This document shows positions 27,847 to 37,574 of a stretch of DNA of 64,000 nt, piece after piece. This stretch comes from Marinobacter lipolyticus (GTDB lineage Bacteria; Pseudomonadota; Gammaproteobacteria; Pseudomonadales; Oleiphilaceae). Position numbers and translations under genes: made by a program. Positions within the stretch are counted from its first letter, which is position 1. Every line of letters starts with the position of its first letter. The stretch lies in NCBI RefSeq assembly GCF_018424605.1, contig NZ_QTKT01000007.1, positions 62,001-126,000 on the forward strand, given 5' to 3'. The notes below the pieces were generated by a model that saw only the letters and a list, made by a program, of their open reading frames with translations, had not been told where the DNA came from and searched no databases.

Positions 27847-29535
27847 TCAGGGCGGGCCGATCTCGCAGGCCAGCACCAGCGCCCAGAATTCGGAAAAGTC
27901 GTTCACCACCACATCCGGCTTGTCCGGGTGCTTATGGGTACCCGGGAAAATCTTGTTCAACCAGGGCTGGTCCCACTGGGCGCCGTTAAAGAAGACCGAG
28001 GTCATGCCCGCCCGCTTGCCGGCAATCACATCCGTGGTGCTGTCCCCCACGTACCAGACACTGGGATCGGGCGGATAATCCAGTTTCTGCACCGCCAGCA
28101 GCAACTGATCCGGGTGAGGCTTACGCAGCGGCGTGTCATCGCCGCACACGTCCACCTCGAACAGCTCGGTCCAGCCGGTGTCTTCCACCGCATCCAGCTC
28201 ATGCTCGAAAAACTCGCGATCCCGGTTGGTGATCACCCCCACCTGGATGCCCATCCGCCTCAGCCCCTCCAGCACGTCCCGCACTTTCGGTTCAAAAGCT
28301 TTTACCGTGCCGTAATGGGTGCGGTAATGGTGGTTGAACGCCTTGTGGGCAAGCTGCTTGGCTTCCTGATCGTCGCCAAACAGCACCTCAAAGATGTCGG
28401 TGCGGGAAATTTTGCGGTCGGCCTTCACTTTCGGGTGCAATCGCGCGAACTCCCGCACGTAGGCCACCAGCTTCACGTCCTCCGGCGTCTTGCTGTCCTC
28501 CGGCGCCACCATCCGGTCCATCAGCTGCAGCTTGTGGAAATCCGGCAGCATGTCGTCTACCGCGTGGTACATGGCGTCGAGGGTGTCCACCAGTGTGGCG
28601 TGCCAGTCGAACAACACCACCGACGGCCGGATGAGTTTTACCACCGCCGGGTGCCAGTCCGCCTCGATACGCGGCTGGGGACGTTCCGGTGGCGGGAACG
28701 GTCGCGGGCGCACCTCGGCCGGTGCCTGGCGAAAGGCCGCCGGTGCCGATCGTTCCAGTAGCGCCAACAAATCCATCAGATCCTCAAAGCTGTCGAGAAT
28801 GGCTTCCGGTGCATCCCGGTAGGAAAACCAGCTATCAATGCGCGCCGATTCCCAGCAGGCGCCGTTATAGAACACGCCGGCCACCCCGGCATGGCTGGCC
28901 GTCAGCATGTCCACATAGCTGTCACCCACGTACCAGGCGCGGCGGTCGGCCGGCAATCCGGCCTTTTCCAGCGCCTTGAGAATGACTTCCGGGTCCGGCT
29001 TGTATTCGGTGACATCGTCTGCGCAGACGGTGACGTCGAACAGATGCTGCCAGCGGCCCTCGTCCACGGTGCGCAGCTCCTTGTCGAGGAACTCCCGGTT
29101 GCGGTTGGTGGAAACCGCCAGGCGGATGCCCATGGCTTTCAGCGCGCTGAGGTACTCGTAGGCGCCGGGCTGAAACGGTTTGACCTGGCCGAAGTACTTG
29201 CGGTAGCAGGCGTTATAGGCCTTGTGGGCAATCAGCTTGGCGTCTTTGTCGTCGCCGAAAATGGCGTTGAAGATATCGGTGCGGGAGACCCGGCGCTCCG
29301 CCAGAATCCGCGGGTGCAGGCGCCGGAAAATGCGAATGTAGCGCACCAGGCGGGCATCATCGGCGGTGCGGCAGCGATGCTCCGGCAACAGCCTTTCCAC
29401 CAGCCCCAGTTCTTCCAGCTGTGGCAGCATGTCTTCCATGGCGCTGAACATGGCGTCGTGGGTGTCGACCAGCGTACCGTGCCAGTCGAATATCAGTATC
29501 GATGGCGGCTGGATGTCGTCACTGAATCGGGCCAT
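27847..29535 (-). CDS. Tandem HAD-superfamily protein, two HAD domains
   Basis: A 562-residue protein made of two similar HAD domains (about residues 10-255 and 290-560). Each has motif I ([10 protein letters not shown] and [10 protein letters not shown]), a Thr-Asn motif II region (VSTNRNREF and VITNRDREF), KPDPEV/KPHPDQ for motif III, and GDSYVDM/GDSTTDV for motif IV. In both domains motif I has His where HAD phosphatases have the second, acid-base Asp. The start is the ATG at 29535 with GAGGG upstream. It lies between two photolyase-family genes. The substrate is unknown. Confidence 0.8.
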   Translation of the reverse strand: MARFSDDIQPPSILIFDWHGTLVDTHDAMFSAMEDMLPQLEELGLVERLLPEHRCRTADDARLVRYIRIFRRLHPRILAERRVSRTDIFNAIFGDDKDAKLIAHKAYNACYRKYFGQVKPFQPGAYEYLSALKAMGIRLAVSTNRNREFLDKELRTVDEGRWQHLFDVTVCADDVTEYKPDPEVILKALEKAGLPADRRAWYVGDSYVDMLTASHAGVAGVFYNGACWESARIDSWFSYRDAPEAILDSFEDLMDLLALLERSAPAAFRQAPAEVRPRPFPPPERPQPRIEADWHPAVVKLIRPSVVLFDWHATLVDTLDAMYHAVDDMLPDFHKLQLMDRMVAPEDSKTPEDVKLVAYVREFARLHPKVKADRKISRTDIFEVLFGDDQEAKQLAHKAFNHHYRTHYGTVKAFEPKVRDVLEGLRRMGIQVGVITNRDREFFEHELDAVEDTGWTELFEVDVCGDDTPLRKPHPDQLLLAVQKLDYPPDPSVWYVGDSTTDVIAGKRAGMTSVFFNGAQWDQPWLNKIFPGTHKHPDKPDVVVNDFSEFWALVLACEIGPP

Positions 29536-29600
29536 TAACAATCCCTCAGGGCATGAAAAACGTAAGACAGCGTATCTTCAGTAAAAACCATTTGAGCCTG

Positions 29601-29744
29601 ATGCACAAAAAACCCCACTTGCCCGAGAAGACCTGCCCGGTCTGCAACCGCCCCTTTAGCTGGCGCAAAAAATGGGCCAGAGACTGGCACCGCGTGCGCT
29701 ATTGCAGTGAACGTTGCCGCCGCAGCCGGGGTGAGACGTTATGA
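29601..29744 (+). CDS. DUF2256 small zinc-ribbon-like protein
   Basis: A 47-residue protein of the DUF2256 family. It has two cysteine pairs ([10 protein letters not shown] and [10 protein letters not shown]) that probably bind a metal, between basic, Trp-rich stretches. DUF2256 genes commonly sit next to photolyase or cryptochrome genes. Here its end overlaps the next gene by four bases (ATGA), which supports both translation and a joint role. The start at 29601 gives the normal family N-terminus. Confidence 0.85.
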   Translation: MHKKPHLPEKTCPVCNRPFSWRKKWARDWHRVRYCSERCRRSRGETL

Positions 29745-31267
29745 CTACGGTGGTCTGGTTCAAGCGCGACCTGCGCACCCGCGATCACGCCCCACTGGTG
29801 GCCGCAGCCGCCCTCGGCAGGCCAGTGATCCCGCTGTATGTGATCGAGGACGACTACTGGCAGCAGCCCGATACCAGCGAGCGCCAGTGGGCCTTCATCC
29901 GCGAATCCCTTGAGGATCTGGACCGGCAATTACGGCGCGCCGGCAGCCGGCTTGTGGTGATGCGCGGGTCGGTACCCGAAGTGTTGCAGCGGCTGCGGTC
30001 TCGCCATGCCATAGCGCGGGTTTTCTGTCATCAGGAGACCGGAGGCCACTGGACCTTCGAGCGGGACCGGGCGGTGATCCATTGGTGCGCGGAGCACGGG
30101 GTTGAGTTTCGGGAATGGGCCCAGTTCGGCGTGGTACGGCGCCTGCAAAACCGGGATGTCTGGGACCAGGCCTGGAGCTCGCTGATGCAACGCCCGGTGC
30201 TGCAAGCGCCCGACACCCTGCCCGGCCTGGACGGCGACCCCGCCTTGGCCTGGGACGATGCCGCACCTGCCACAGCCCTCAGCGGCAGTTGCCCCGACCG
30301 CCAGTCGGGCGGCAGCGGCCGGGGCGAAAAGCTGCTCGCGTCGTTTCTTGAACGCCGCTGCGTTGGCTATCAGTACAATATGTCCAGTCCGCTGACCGCG
30401 GCTCGCGCCTGTTCCCGCCTCAGCCCGCACCTGGCCTATGGCACCGTCAGCCTGAGGGAAGTCTACCAACAGGCAAAAACCACCGGAGACCACCGCAACA
30501 CCGTGCCGCGGAAAAAGAAAAGCCTGACCAGCTTTCGCGCTCGCCTGCACTGGCATTGCCATTTCATTCAAAAGCTCGAAGACGAGCCGGAACTGGAATT
30601 CCGCGCCATGCACCGGGACCTGGAAGGCCTGAAAACCGGCCCGGACGATTCCGAACGTCTGCAACGCTGGCAGGAGGGCCAGACCGGATGGCCTTTGGTG
30701 GATGCCTGCATGCGCGCCCTGCACCATACCGGCTGGATCAATTTCCGCATGCGCGCGATGCTGATGGCGGTGGCCGGCTATCAGTTATGGCTGCACTGGC
30801 GGGATCCGGCTCTGCACCTGGCGCGGCTGTTCACCGATTTCGAGCCGGGCATTCACTACCCTCAGGCCCAGATGCAATCCGGCCTGACCGGCATCAACGC
30901 GCTGCGCATCTACAACCCGGTGCTCCAAAGCCGAAAGCTGGACCCACAGGGCGAGTTCATTCGCCGCTGGCTTCCGGAACTGGCCGGGGTGCCGACCGAG
31001 ATGATCCACACCCCCTGGCTGATGACACGCCCACAGCAAGCGCGGTTCGGCGGCAACACCTACATAGCCCCGGTGTGCGATCACGAACAGGCGGCTCGCG
31101 CGGCGCGCAAGGCGGTCGGCGACTTCCGCCGGCAACACGTCAGTGAGCGCGAAACCAGCCGGGTATTGGAGCGCCATGGCAGCCGCAAGGGGCCCGTACA
31201 GAGACGGCCCGGGCCTGCGAAAAGCCGTAACGTTGGCGGTAACCAGCAGCTATCGCTTTTTGACTGA
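29741..31267 (+). CDS. Deoxyribodipyrimidine photolyase/cryptochrome family protein
   Basis: A 508-residue flavoprotein of the photolyase/cryptochrome family. The N-terminal antenna domain begins [18 protein letters not shown]. The C-terminal FAD domain contains [40 protein letters not shown] and [16 protein letters not shown]. The EPGIHYPQ block replaces the more usual D-x-D-x-A-N-N/WQW stretch of class I photolyases and marks the DUF2256-associated clade. It may repair DNA or act as a light receptor. Its last 18 bases overlap the convergent antiporter gene. Confidence 0.85.
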   Translation: MTTVVWFKRDLRTRDHAPLVAAAALGRPVIPLYVIEDDYWQQPDTSERQWAFIRESLEDLDRQLRRAGSRLVVMRGSVPEVLQRLRSRHAIARVFCHQETGGHWTFERDRAVIHWCAEHGVEFREWAQFGVVRRLQNRDVWDQAWSSLMQRPVLQAPDTLPGLDGDPALAWDDAAPATALSGSCPDRQSGGSGRGEKLLASFLERRCVGYQYNMSSPLTAARACSRLSPHLAYGTVSLREVYQQAKTTGDHRNTVPRKKKSLTSFRARLHWHCHFIQKLEDEPELEFRAMHRDLEGLKTGPDDSERLQRWQEGQTGWPLVDACMRALHHTGWINFRMRAMLMAVAGYQLWLHWRDPALHLARLFTDFEPGIHYPQAQMQSGLTGINALRIYNPVLQSRKLDPQGEFIRRWLPELAGVPTEMIHTPWLMTRPQQARFGGNTYIAPVCDHEQAARAARKAVGDFRRQHVSERETSRVLERHGSRKGPVQRRPGPAKSRNVGGNQQLSLFD

Positions 31268-32746
31268 CCGGGATACCAGAAGTGCTCCGGCCGCCAGTAT
31301 GAAGGCGACAAGCATGGGCCACAGCAGCGCCCACAGCTGATACATTTTCGGTAGCCACACCGGCGCCTTCACCAGGCCATCCACCTGCCAGGGCATCCAC
31401 CAGAACGCGACCAGACTCATGCCGGTGGCCGCCAGCCAGCCCGCGGCCAGCGCAGGCGGATTCCGTCCGGTTTTTTGGGTGCGGGCTAATGTCCACAGGT
31501 AACGTAACACCAGCAACAGGGTTGCCACAGCCCCGGCCGTCATCAGCGGAGACAGATAGCCCGACAGCGCAAAATCCAGTTTATCCGCGGACAGCCCTTC
31601 CTTCATCGCCAGTTTCGCGAGCGCGCCGCTGGTGAAGGGCAGCCCGGCCAGAGACAGGCCCGGCAAGGCAATCAGCAGCCAGGTGACAGCCCTGGCCCCA
31701 GCGGCAGTGGGCATCGACACGCCAGCGGAGAGAAACAGACTGCCCTTGGCCAGGCCATGGTGCAGGGTATACAGGGCGATGACCGGAAACAGCACGGCGG
31801 CACGGCCGGGATCAGCCAGGGCGCCCCCCACCATCAGCACCATCAGCCCCATCTGGCTGATACTGGAATAGGCCAGTACCGTCTTTGGCCGACGCTGGCA
31901 GACGCCCAGCAACGCCGCACCAAGCGCAGCCACAGCCCCGGCCACCACCATCAGCGCGCCCCATCCGGGTAACGCCGCCTCGCCAAACGGCAGGGTGACC
32001 AGCCAGCCCAGCAACCCGGCCTTGATCATGGCACCGCTGAGCACCGCACTGGCCGGTGTGGGCGCAACCGGGTGGGCCAGCGGCAACCAGAAATGCAACA
32101 GTGGCAGGCCAGCCTTGACACCGAAACCGGCCACCAGCAGGCCAATCACCAGATTCTTCTGGGGCGCCGCTGCAATGGCGGCAGGCAGATCCGCCAGCAT
32201 CTGGCTGTCGGCGGCGGCAGAGGCCAGTAACAGCCCGGCGAGAATCGCCATTTCACCGAATACCGCCATCACCAGATACACCCGGCCGGCGCGCAGCGCC
32301 TCACCGCTCCCCTCATGCACGATCAGGCCGTATCCCGCGAACGTCATCAACGCGAAAAAGCTGTAGAAGCTGGCAATATCCACCGCCAGTGTGAGGCCGA
32401 TATTGCCGGCCAGTGTCAGCCCCCAGCACACACAGAACCGCCGCAGGTGATCGGCCTTCAGGTAACCCACCGCATACAGCCCCGCCACGGCCCATAACAC
32501 GGCCGTCAGCAACAGGAACAGCCGCCGCAATTCATCCATCGCCCACAGGCCACCATTGAGCAGCCAGGGCATGTCCAGTTGCCAGCCGGGGTCGGAAAAC
32601 ACCGCCAGCAGCAGCGCCGGCAGTGGCAGCAGCGGAAGCGCAAAACGCATCACCCGCGCCCGGGTTGACGGCAACAGCGCCATGGCCGGATAGAGCAACG
32701 GCAAACAGACGGCCACGACGGCCGCCAAGGCTTCCGGGGGCATCAC
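31250..32746 (-). CDS. ND-type antiporter subunit (third copy), Mrp/Mbh-like
   Basis: A 498-residue polytopic protein of the proton-translocating NuoL/M/N-MrpA/D family. The core segment [22 protein letters not shown] has the conserved lysine and the PLLHxWLPxAH motif. It is the most divergent of three ND-type subunits in this operon and the last gene in it. Its start overlaps the previous gene by four bases. It would form an ion channel module in the inner-membrane complex. Confidence 0.85.
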   Translation of the reverse strand: MMPPEALAAVVAVCLPLLYPAMALLPSTRARVMRFALPLLPLPALLLAVFSDPGWQLDMPWLLNGGLWAMDELRRLFLLLTAVLWAVAGLYAVGYLKADHLRRFCVCWGLTLAGNIGLTLAVDIASFYSFFALMTFAGYGLIVHEGSGEALRAGRVYLVMAVFGEMAILAGLLLASAAADSQMLADLPAAIAAAPQKNLVIGLLVAGFGVKAGLPLLHFWLPLAHPVAPTPASAVLSGAMIKAGLLGWLVTLPFGEAALPGWGALMVVAGAVAALGAALLGVCQRRPKTVLAYSSISQMGLMVLMVGGALADPGRAAVLFPVIALYTLHHGLAKGSLFLSAGVSMPTAAGARAVTWLLIALPGLSLAGLPFTSGALAKLAMKEGLSADKLDFALSGYLSPLMTAGAVATLLLVLRYLWTLARTQKTGRNPPALAAGWLAATGMSLVAFWWMPWQVDGLVKAPVWLPKMYQLWALLWPMLVAFILAAGALLVSRSVKKR

Positions 32747-34239
32747 GGTGAGTACTCCCGCAGCACGATCAGTTCAGCCCACGACAACGGGCTGAACGGC
32801 AGCGACGCCAGCACGCCCGCCAGGATCGTCACAACGGCTGTCACCAACGTCGGCCAGTAAAGCCAGGCACTGGTTTCCAGCCGTCCCCAGCGGCGCTCAT
32901 GGGGCCACTGCCGCGGGGGATCGCGGAACCACAGCCGGTGCAATATCGGCAGAAAGTAAGCGGCGTTAAGCAGGCTGCTGAGTACCAGTACGGCGATCAC
33001 CCAGTCCATGCCTGCGTCCAGCGCGCCGGTGCCCATGGTCCACTTGGTGATAAAGCCCGCCAGCGGTGGCGCCCCGATCATCCCGAAGGCGCCGACGGTG
33101 AAGGCGAAGGAGGTCGCCGGCATTCGGCGCCCGGCGCCATCCATCTCATCGAGGCGGTGAATACCCAGGGTTTCGGCGTAATTGCCGGCACAGAAGAACA
33201 GGGTAATCTTCATGATGCCCTGGTGCAGCAGATGCACCAGCCCACCGGCGGCGCCGACCGGTCCGAACAGGCAGATTCCGAGAATGATGTACGACACCTG
33301 ACTCACCGTGGAGAACGCCAGCAGACGCTTCAGGTCCACCTGCCACAAGGCCCGCACAGAGCCGTACAGGATGGTGAAGGCGGCCAGCCAGGCCAGCGGC
33401 TCCAGCACGCCCAAAACAGAGGAAGCCTCCACGCCATAGATGTTGTACACCACCCGCACAATGCCGAATGCCCCGGCCTTGACCACCGCCACCGCGTGCA
33501 ACAGCGCGCTGACCGGGGCCGGCGCCACCATCGCCTGAGGCAGCCAGCCATGGAGCGGAAACACCGCCGCCTTTACCCCCAGCCCGGCCACCAGCAGCAC
33601 GAAAATACCGATCAACGAAGTGTGCAATGCGGGATCATTCTCGGTGAAATGCCCGCCTTCGCGAAAGGGCAAGTCGCCGGCCACGCCCTGCAACCAGGCA
33701 ATCGCCAGCAGCAGAACCGCACCCCCGGTCAGCGTATAGATCAGGTAGGTGCGCCCTGCTTTCAGGGCCTGTTCGGTCCCCCGGTGCACCACCAGTGGAT
33801 AGGTGGAGAGGGTGAGCATTTCGTAAAACAGGAAAAACGTGAACAGATTACCCGCCAGGGCAATGCCCATGGTGCTGGCGACGCACAGGCTGAAGAAGCC
33901 GAAGAAGCGACTGCGGTTGGGGGAGTCCTCAAGATATCCGACGGCGTAAACGGTGGTCAGCAGCCAGAGCACGGCAGACAGGCCGGCAAACATCATCGAC
34001 AGGGCATCGGCCTTGAGCACGAACGCCACACCGGGCGCCATGGTGAAGCTGACGCCATAATCCACGCCCCGGAACACACCCCACACCATCACCACCACCA
34101 ACCCCAGCTTCACCAGGGCGGCGCCGAGGTTAACCGCCGTGCGCAGTCGATAGCCCTGTTCTGGCAGGGCAAAAATCACCACCGCAGCCAACAGCGACGT
34201 CATAAGCGCGAGGACCGGCAGCCATACACTCAGCATCAT
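32743..34239 (-). CDS. ND-type antiporter subunit (second copy), MrpD-like
   Basis: A 498-residue membrane protein of the MrpD/NuoM family. It shows GLGVKAAVFPLHGWLPQAMVAPAPVSALLHAVAVVKAG, with the two functional lysines and the histidine of the proton path, and the glutamate-bearing FFLFYEMLTLSTYPLV. It overlaps its neighbours by four bases on each side, so expression is tightly coupled. It is one of the three antiporter modules of the complex. Confidence 0.88.
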   Translation of the reverse strand: MMLSVWLPVLALMTSLLAAVVIFALPEQGYRLRTAVNLGAALVKLGLVVVMVWGVFRGVDYGVSFTMAPGVAFVLKADALSMMFAGLSAVLWLLTTVYAVGYLEDSPNRSRFFGFFSLCVASTMGIALAGNLFTFFLFYEMLTLSTYPLVVHRGTEQALKAGRTYLIYTLTGGAVLLLAIAWLQGVAGDLPFREGGHFTENDPALHTSLIGIFVLLVAGLGVKAAVFPLHGWLPQAMVAPAPVSALLHAVAVVKAGAFGIVRVVYNIYGVEASSVLGVLEPLAWLAAFTILYGSVRALWQVDLKRLLAFSTVSQVSYIILGICLFGPVGAAGGLVHLLHQGIMKITLFFCAGNYAETLGIHRLDEMDGAGRRMPATSFAFTVGAFGMIGAPPLAGFITKWTMGTGALDAGMDWVIAVLVLSSLLNAAYFLPILHRLWFRDPPRQWPHERRWGRLETSAWLYWPTLVTAVVTILAGVLASLPFSPLSWAELIVLREYSP

Positions 34240-35705
34240 GGCGCCCCCGCCTCTTCGAAGGGCAGCGCCATCACCGACAACACCTGTTCAGAAGCCAGCC
34301 CCAACCCCAGTGACAGCAGCGCCAGAATCAGGGGTATCACTTCCAGGCTGCGAGGCGGGTGATAGAATCGGTCCGTCTCCGGGCGCTCCAGAAACGAGGC
34401 GCGGTAGATTCTGAAAACATAAGCCGCCGACAGCAGGCCTCCGGCCAGCAACACCGCGACCCACCACCACTGCCCGCTGCCCAGACTCGCCTGTAACAAC
34501 AGCCATTTGGCGGTAAAGCCCCCGGTAGGCGGCAGGCTCATCAGCGACACCCCCGCCAGGCCGAAGGAGAACAGGGAAAACGGCAGGAAGCGGCTGACGC
34601 CGGCAAGCGCCTCAATGCGGCCGCTGCCAACCGAAAGGATCAGATTCCCGGCCGCCAGGAACATCGCAGCCTTGGCCAGCCCATGACTGATCACCTGCAG
34701 GGTGATGCCCTGCTGGGCCTGCAGCGACACCGCCTCCGAGACCGAGTAGGTCAGCGGAAATAACAGAAACAGATAACCAATCTGCGCCACGGAGGAGTAC
34801 GCGACCACCTGCTTCAACTGCTGCTGCCGAAAGGCCAGCCAGCTGCCCCAGACCACTGCGGCACTGCCCAGCAGGCCCACCAGCTGAGCCGCTGCAAAGC
34901 TACCGATGGTCGCGCCAAATTCCAGCCATAGCCGGGCGGCGATGTAGAACGACGCCTTGACCACCAGCGCTGACAACAAGGCACTGACCGGTGACTTGGC
35001 GATACCATGAGCCGGCGGTAGCCATTGATGAAGGGGGAACAAGGCGGTTTTCAGCGACAGCCCGGTGACCATCAAAGCCAGCGCCAGGCCGGAGCCTGCC
35101 GGTGCGGGATTGTCGGCCAGCAGGGTCGCCACCCCGGCAATCGACAGCGAGCCGAACTGGCCATACAACAGGGCGACACCCAGCAGGTAAGCCAGTGACC
35201 CCAGCAATGCCGCCAGCAGGTAGCGCAAGGAGGCCCGCAGCGCGGCGGCCTTGCCTCCCAACGCCACCAACCCGACCGCGGAGAGACTGATCAGCTCCAG
35301 CCCGACGTAGAGATTGAACAGGTCGCCCCCCAGCCAGACCGCATTCAGCCCGGACCACAGGAACCAGAACAGCGGCCAGAAATAGCGGTGCCAGGCTTTA
35401 TCCGGGTCAATATAAACGCCGGCGTGCCAGCCACAGGCGCTGGCCACCACCGCGGTGAGCAGAACGAACGTGACTGCAAGCCCATCCACCCGCAGCTCGA
35501 TACCCAGCGGGGCGTCCCAGCCACCGAGACCGTAATAGAAACCGCCGTCGCGGGCGATGGTCAGCCACAGCCCCAACGAGACCAGCACCTGCACCAGAAT
35601 GCCGAAGCTGGTCACCCACCGGCCCCAGCGGAAATCGGTCAGCAAGGTCAGCACCGCCCAGGCCAGCGGTGTAAACAGCAAACCCGCCATCAACCACAAC
35701 GTCAT
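34236..35705 (-). CDS. ND-type antiporter subunit (first copy), MrpD-like
   Basis: A 489-residue membrane protein of the MrpD/NuoN family. The key stretch is GLSLKTALFPLHQWLPPAHGIAKSPVSALLSALVVKAS; the conserved glutamate lies in FNLYVGLELISLSAVG. It is the first of three ND-type genes after the mrpC-like gene, with four-base overlaps at both ends. It should exchange protons for sodium or potassium together with the other subunits. Confidence 0.88.
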   Translation of the reverse strand: MTLWLMAGLLFTPLAWAVLTLLTDFRWGRWVTSFGILVQVLVSLGLWLTIARDGGFYYGLGGWDAPLGIELRVDGLAVTFVLLTAVVASACGWHAGVYIDPDKAWHRYFWPLFWFLWSGLNAVWLGGDLFNLYVGLELISLSAVGLVALGGKAAALRASLRYLLAALLGSLAYLLGVALLYGQFGSLSIAGVATLLADNPAPAGSGLALALMVTGLSLKTALFPLHQWLPPAHGIAKSPVSALLSALVVKASFYIAARLWLEFGATIGSFAAAQLVGLLGSAAVVWGSWLAFRQQQLKQVVAYSSVAQIGYLFLLFPLTYSVSEAVSLQAQQGITLQVISHGLAKAAMFLAAGNLILSVGSGRIEALAGVSRFLPFSLFSFGLAGVSLMSLPPTGGFTAKWLLLQASLGSGQWWWVAVLLAGGLLSAAYVFRIYRASFLERPETDRFYHPPRSLEVIPLILALLSLGLGLASEQVLSVMALPFEEAGAP

Positions 35706-36025
35706 CGCCGACCACCCGGCCGTTGCTCCGGCGACGGTTCTTCAAGCGTGGTCATTCCGGAGAGATGGTAATAACGCCGCATCAACACCACGGCGAGCGC
35801 GGTGGCGGCAATCGCGACGACAATGCCGGTGAGCACCAGGGCCTGGGGAATCGGGTCCGCACCACCCCGGTGCTGGGGTAGCCCCACCATCACCAGAAAC
35901 ACACCGGAGCCCATGATATTGAAGGCCAGCAGTTTGCGCAGCAGATGCGGCAACCGCAGCAGTCCGTACAGCCCCATGCCGAACAGCACGGCCCCCGCCA
36001 GGGCATACAGCAGCGATGCGGTCAT
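35702..36025 (-). CDS. mnhC: MrpC/MnhC (NuoK-like) antiporter subunit
   Basis: A 107-residue NuoK-like protein with three membrane spans (LYALAGAVLFGMGLYGLL, NIMGSGVFLVMVGL, ALVLTGIVVAIAATALAVVL). The DPIPQALVLTGIVVAIAATA block is the MnhC/NuoK signature. The frame is open far upstream, but the ATG at 36025 overlaps the mnhB-like stop by four bases and gives the family N-terminus. Confidence 0.9.
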   Translation of the reverse strand: MTASLLYALAGAVLFGMGLYGLLRLPHLLRKLLAFNIMGSGVFLVMVGLPQHRGGADPIPQALVLTGIVVAIAATALAVVLMRRYYHLSGMTTLEEPSPEQRPGGRR

Positions 36026-36726
36026 GCGGGCCCGCCCTCTTCCGGATCTTCGGCGTCGTTGACCGGGGCCGAAACAAACAGCGCCAGCAACACCATGGCA
36101 ATAGACAACGTCAGCACCGATTCGATCACCACAATCAGGGCCTTGGTCAGGCCCGGCGGGTACGCCAGAAACGCTTCGCCACCGATCGCACTGGCCACCG
36201 CCACCACCAGGAAAACCGAGAACCCCAAACCCAGGCCCAGGCGCAACAGCAACCCGGGGCGCAGAAAGTCCATGGGAATGCCGCCAAGACGCATCAGCAC
36301 GCCGGTGGCCGCCACCACGGCCCCGGCCTGGAAGGCACCGCCGGGGCGCTCTGCTCCGGCCCACAGCAGATAGCCGGCCAACACCAGCATCAGCGGCACG
36401 AACCAGCGTTGAAGTGCGTAGAGCAACGTGTCCGACGTGCGCAGTTCCGGGTCTTCCAGGGAGGCGGTTTTCGCCATCGAAATACCTGCAATGCCGGCAA
36501 TCACCAGCACGCCAATCTCGAGCAGGGTGTCGTAACTGCGGAAATTCAGCAGCACCGCGGTTACCGGATGCGCCACACCGCTGCGGTCCATGTTTTCCGA
36601 CAGCAATCGAGGCAGATCTACCGGTGTCGGGTTGCCGGCAATGGCCCAGATGCTGGCCGCCAACGCACCCGACAGCGTCAGGCATAACAGCGTGGTGATC
36701 AGGGTGCGGACCCATCCAGCCATCAT
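36022..36726 (-). CDS. MnhB-domain antiporter subunit with MbhE-like N-terminus
   Basis: A 234-residue protein. The C-terminal part matches the MnhB domain (RWFVPLMLVLAGYLLWAGAE, RPGGAFQAGAVVAATGVLMR). The N-terminal ~95 residues (LRTLITTLL-type span, NFRSYDTLLEIGVLVIAGIAG) resemble the small MbhE/MrpA-tail subunit. It thus looks like a fusion of two parts that are separate or attached to MrpA elsewhere. There are four-base overlaps at both ends. Confidence 0.8.
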   Translation of the reverse strand: MMAGWVRTLITTLLCLTLSGALAASIWAIAGNPTPVDLPRLLSENMDRSGVAHPVTAVLLNFRSYDTLLEIGVLVIAGIAGISMAKTASLEDPELRTSDTLLYALQRWFVPLMLVLAGYLLWAGAERPGGAFQAGAVVAATGVLMRLGGIPMDFLRPGLLLRLGLGLGFSVFLVVAVASAIGGEAFLAYPPGLTKALIVVIESVLTLSIAMVLLALFVSAPVNDAEDPEEGGPA

Positions 36727-36995
36727 TCGCGTCCCCCGCGATTACGATCCCCAGGGCGAATGCCGCCAAGGTGACTGACCGCATCGAGCAACAGCACGCC
36801 GGTGAGCCCGGCGCCAATGGCGGCCTCGGCCAGGGCTATGTCCGGCGCCTGCAACCTTACCCAGGCAACCGCCATCAGCAGGCCAAAGGCGATGAACACC
36901 ACCACGGCGCGGAACAGGTTGTGGGAAAACAGCGCGGCGCCGGCCGTCACCAGCAGGGCAAACACCAGCAAACCGTCCAGCAACCACTCAGTCAT
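36723..36995 (-). CDS. DUF4040 (MbhD-like) antiporter subunit
   Basis: A 90-residue protein with the DUF4040/MbhD pattern: NLFRAVVVFIAFGLLMAVAW, then QAPDIALAEAAIGAGLTGVL. This segment is the C-terminal part of MrpA in seven-subunit Mrp systems and a separate gene in hydrogenase-type (Mbh) systems. The ATG at 36995 overlaps the mnhG end by eight bases; a longer frame exists but is not needed. Confidence 0.85.
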   Translation of the reverse strand: MTEWLLDGLLVFALLVTAGAALFSHNLFRAVVVFIAFGLLMAVAWVRLQAPDIALAEAAIGAGLTGVLLLDAVSHLGGIRPGDRNRGGRE

Positions 36996-37305
36996 GGGGC
37001 TCCCTCGTCGCCGCCCGATCCTGCTCCTGGGCGCGCACGGCACGGGCAACCAGATGCGCGGACGTGGCGCTCGCCGCCAGCGCCACCACCCAGATCAGCG
37101 CGATTTTCATGGCTACCGCCAGCGACGGCGCAGAAAACAACAGGGCCAGCGCAATGAACCCCAGCCCCAGGTTATCGACTTTGGTGAGCGCGTGGATTCG
37201 CGTCAACGTATCGGTAAAACGGAACAGACCGAAGGTACCGATGGCAAAGAACGCGCACCCGATCATCAGCAGTATGCCCTGAACCCACGGCACCACGGCG
37301 TCCAT
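36988..37305 (-). CDS. mnhG: MrpG/MnhG antiporter subunit
   Basis: A 105-residue membrane protein with the MnhG signature (GTFGLFRFTDTLTRIHALTK, then VDNLGLGFIALALLF). It has three spans. Its ATG shares one base with the mnhF stop (TGATG). It is a required small subunit of Mrp-type sodium/proton antiporters. Confidence 0.92.
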   Translation of the reverse strand: MDAVVPWVQGILLMIGCAFFAIGTFGLFRFTDTLTRIHALTKVDNLGLGFIALALLFSAPSLAVAMKIALIWVVALAASATSAHLVARAVRAQEQDRAATREPHD

Positions 37306-37574
37306 CAGACGTTGCTCCGGTCAATACGCACCACCCGCGTGACGAATCCGACAACGGCCAGTACCGACAGCAGCGCCAGCACCAGGGCCACGTCCCGCAA
37401 GGGCGCTGCCGCCTGCGCCTCAGCAAGCACCAGCAACAGTGCCACGCCGGTGGTGGCAAACAGCTGCGAGGCCAGCATGCGATCCGAAGGCGTGGGCCCG
37501 CGCCAGATCCGTATCAGCGCGATCAGCAAGGTCAGCAGCAGGAACGCCGCCACGCCGTTCAGCAGCACCGTCAT
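37305..37574 (-). CDS. mnhF: MrpF/MnhF antiporter subunit
   Basis: An 89-residue membrane protein with the MnhF pattern (LIRIWRGPTPSDRMLASQLF, ALVLALLSVLAVVGFVTRVV). Three hydrophobic spans are visible. It overlaps mnhE by four bases and mnhG by one. Confidence 0.9.
   Translation of the reverse strand: MTVLLNGVAAFLLLTLLIALIRIWRGPTPSDRMLASQLFATTGVALLLVLAEAQAAAPLRDVALVLALLSVLAVVGFVTRVVRIDRSNV

Noticed and set aside
32899..34362. Plus-strand frame of 487 codons opposite the antiporter subunits
   Set aside because: Gln/His/Arg-rich shadow of hydrophobic coding sequence; spans two real genes.
36026..36817. Upstream extension of the mnhC frame
   Set aside because: It overlaps mnhB in another frame; only the last 107 codons are protein-like and have the family start.
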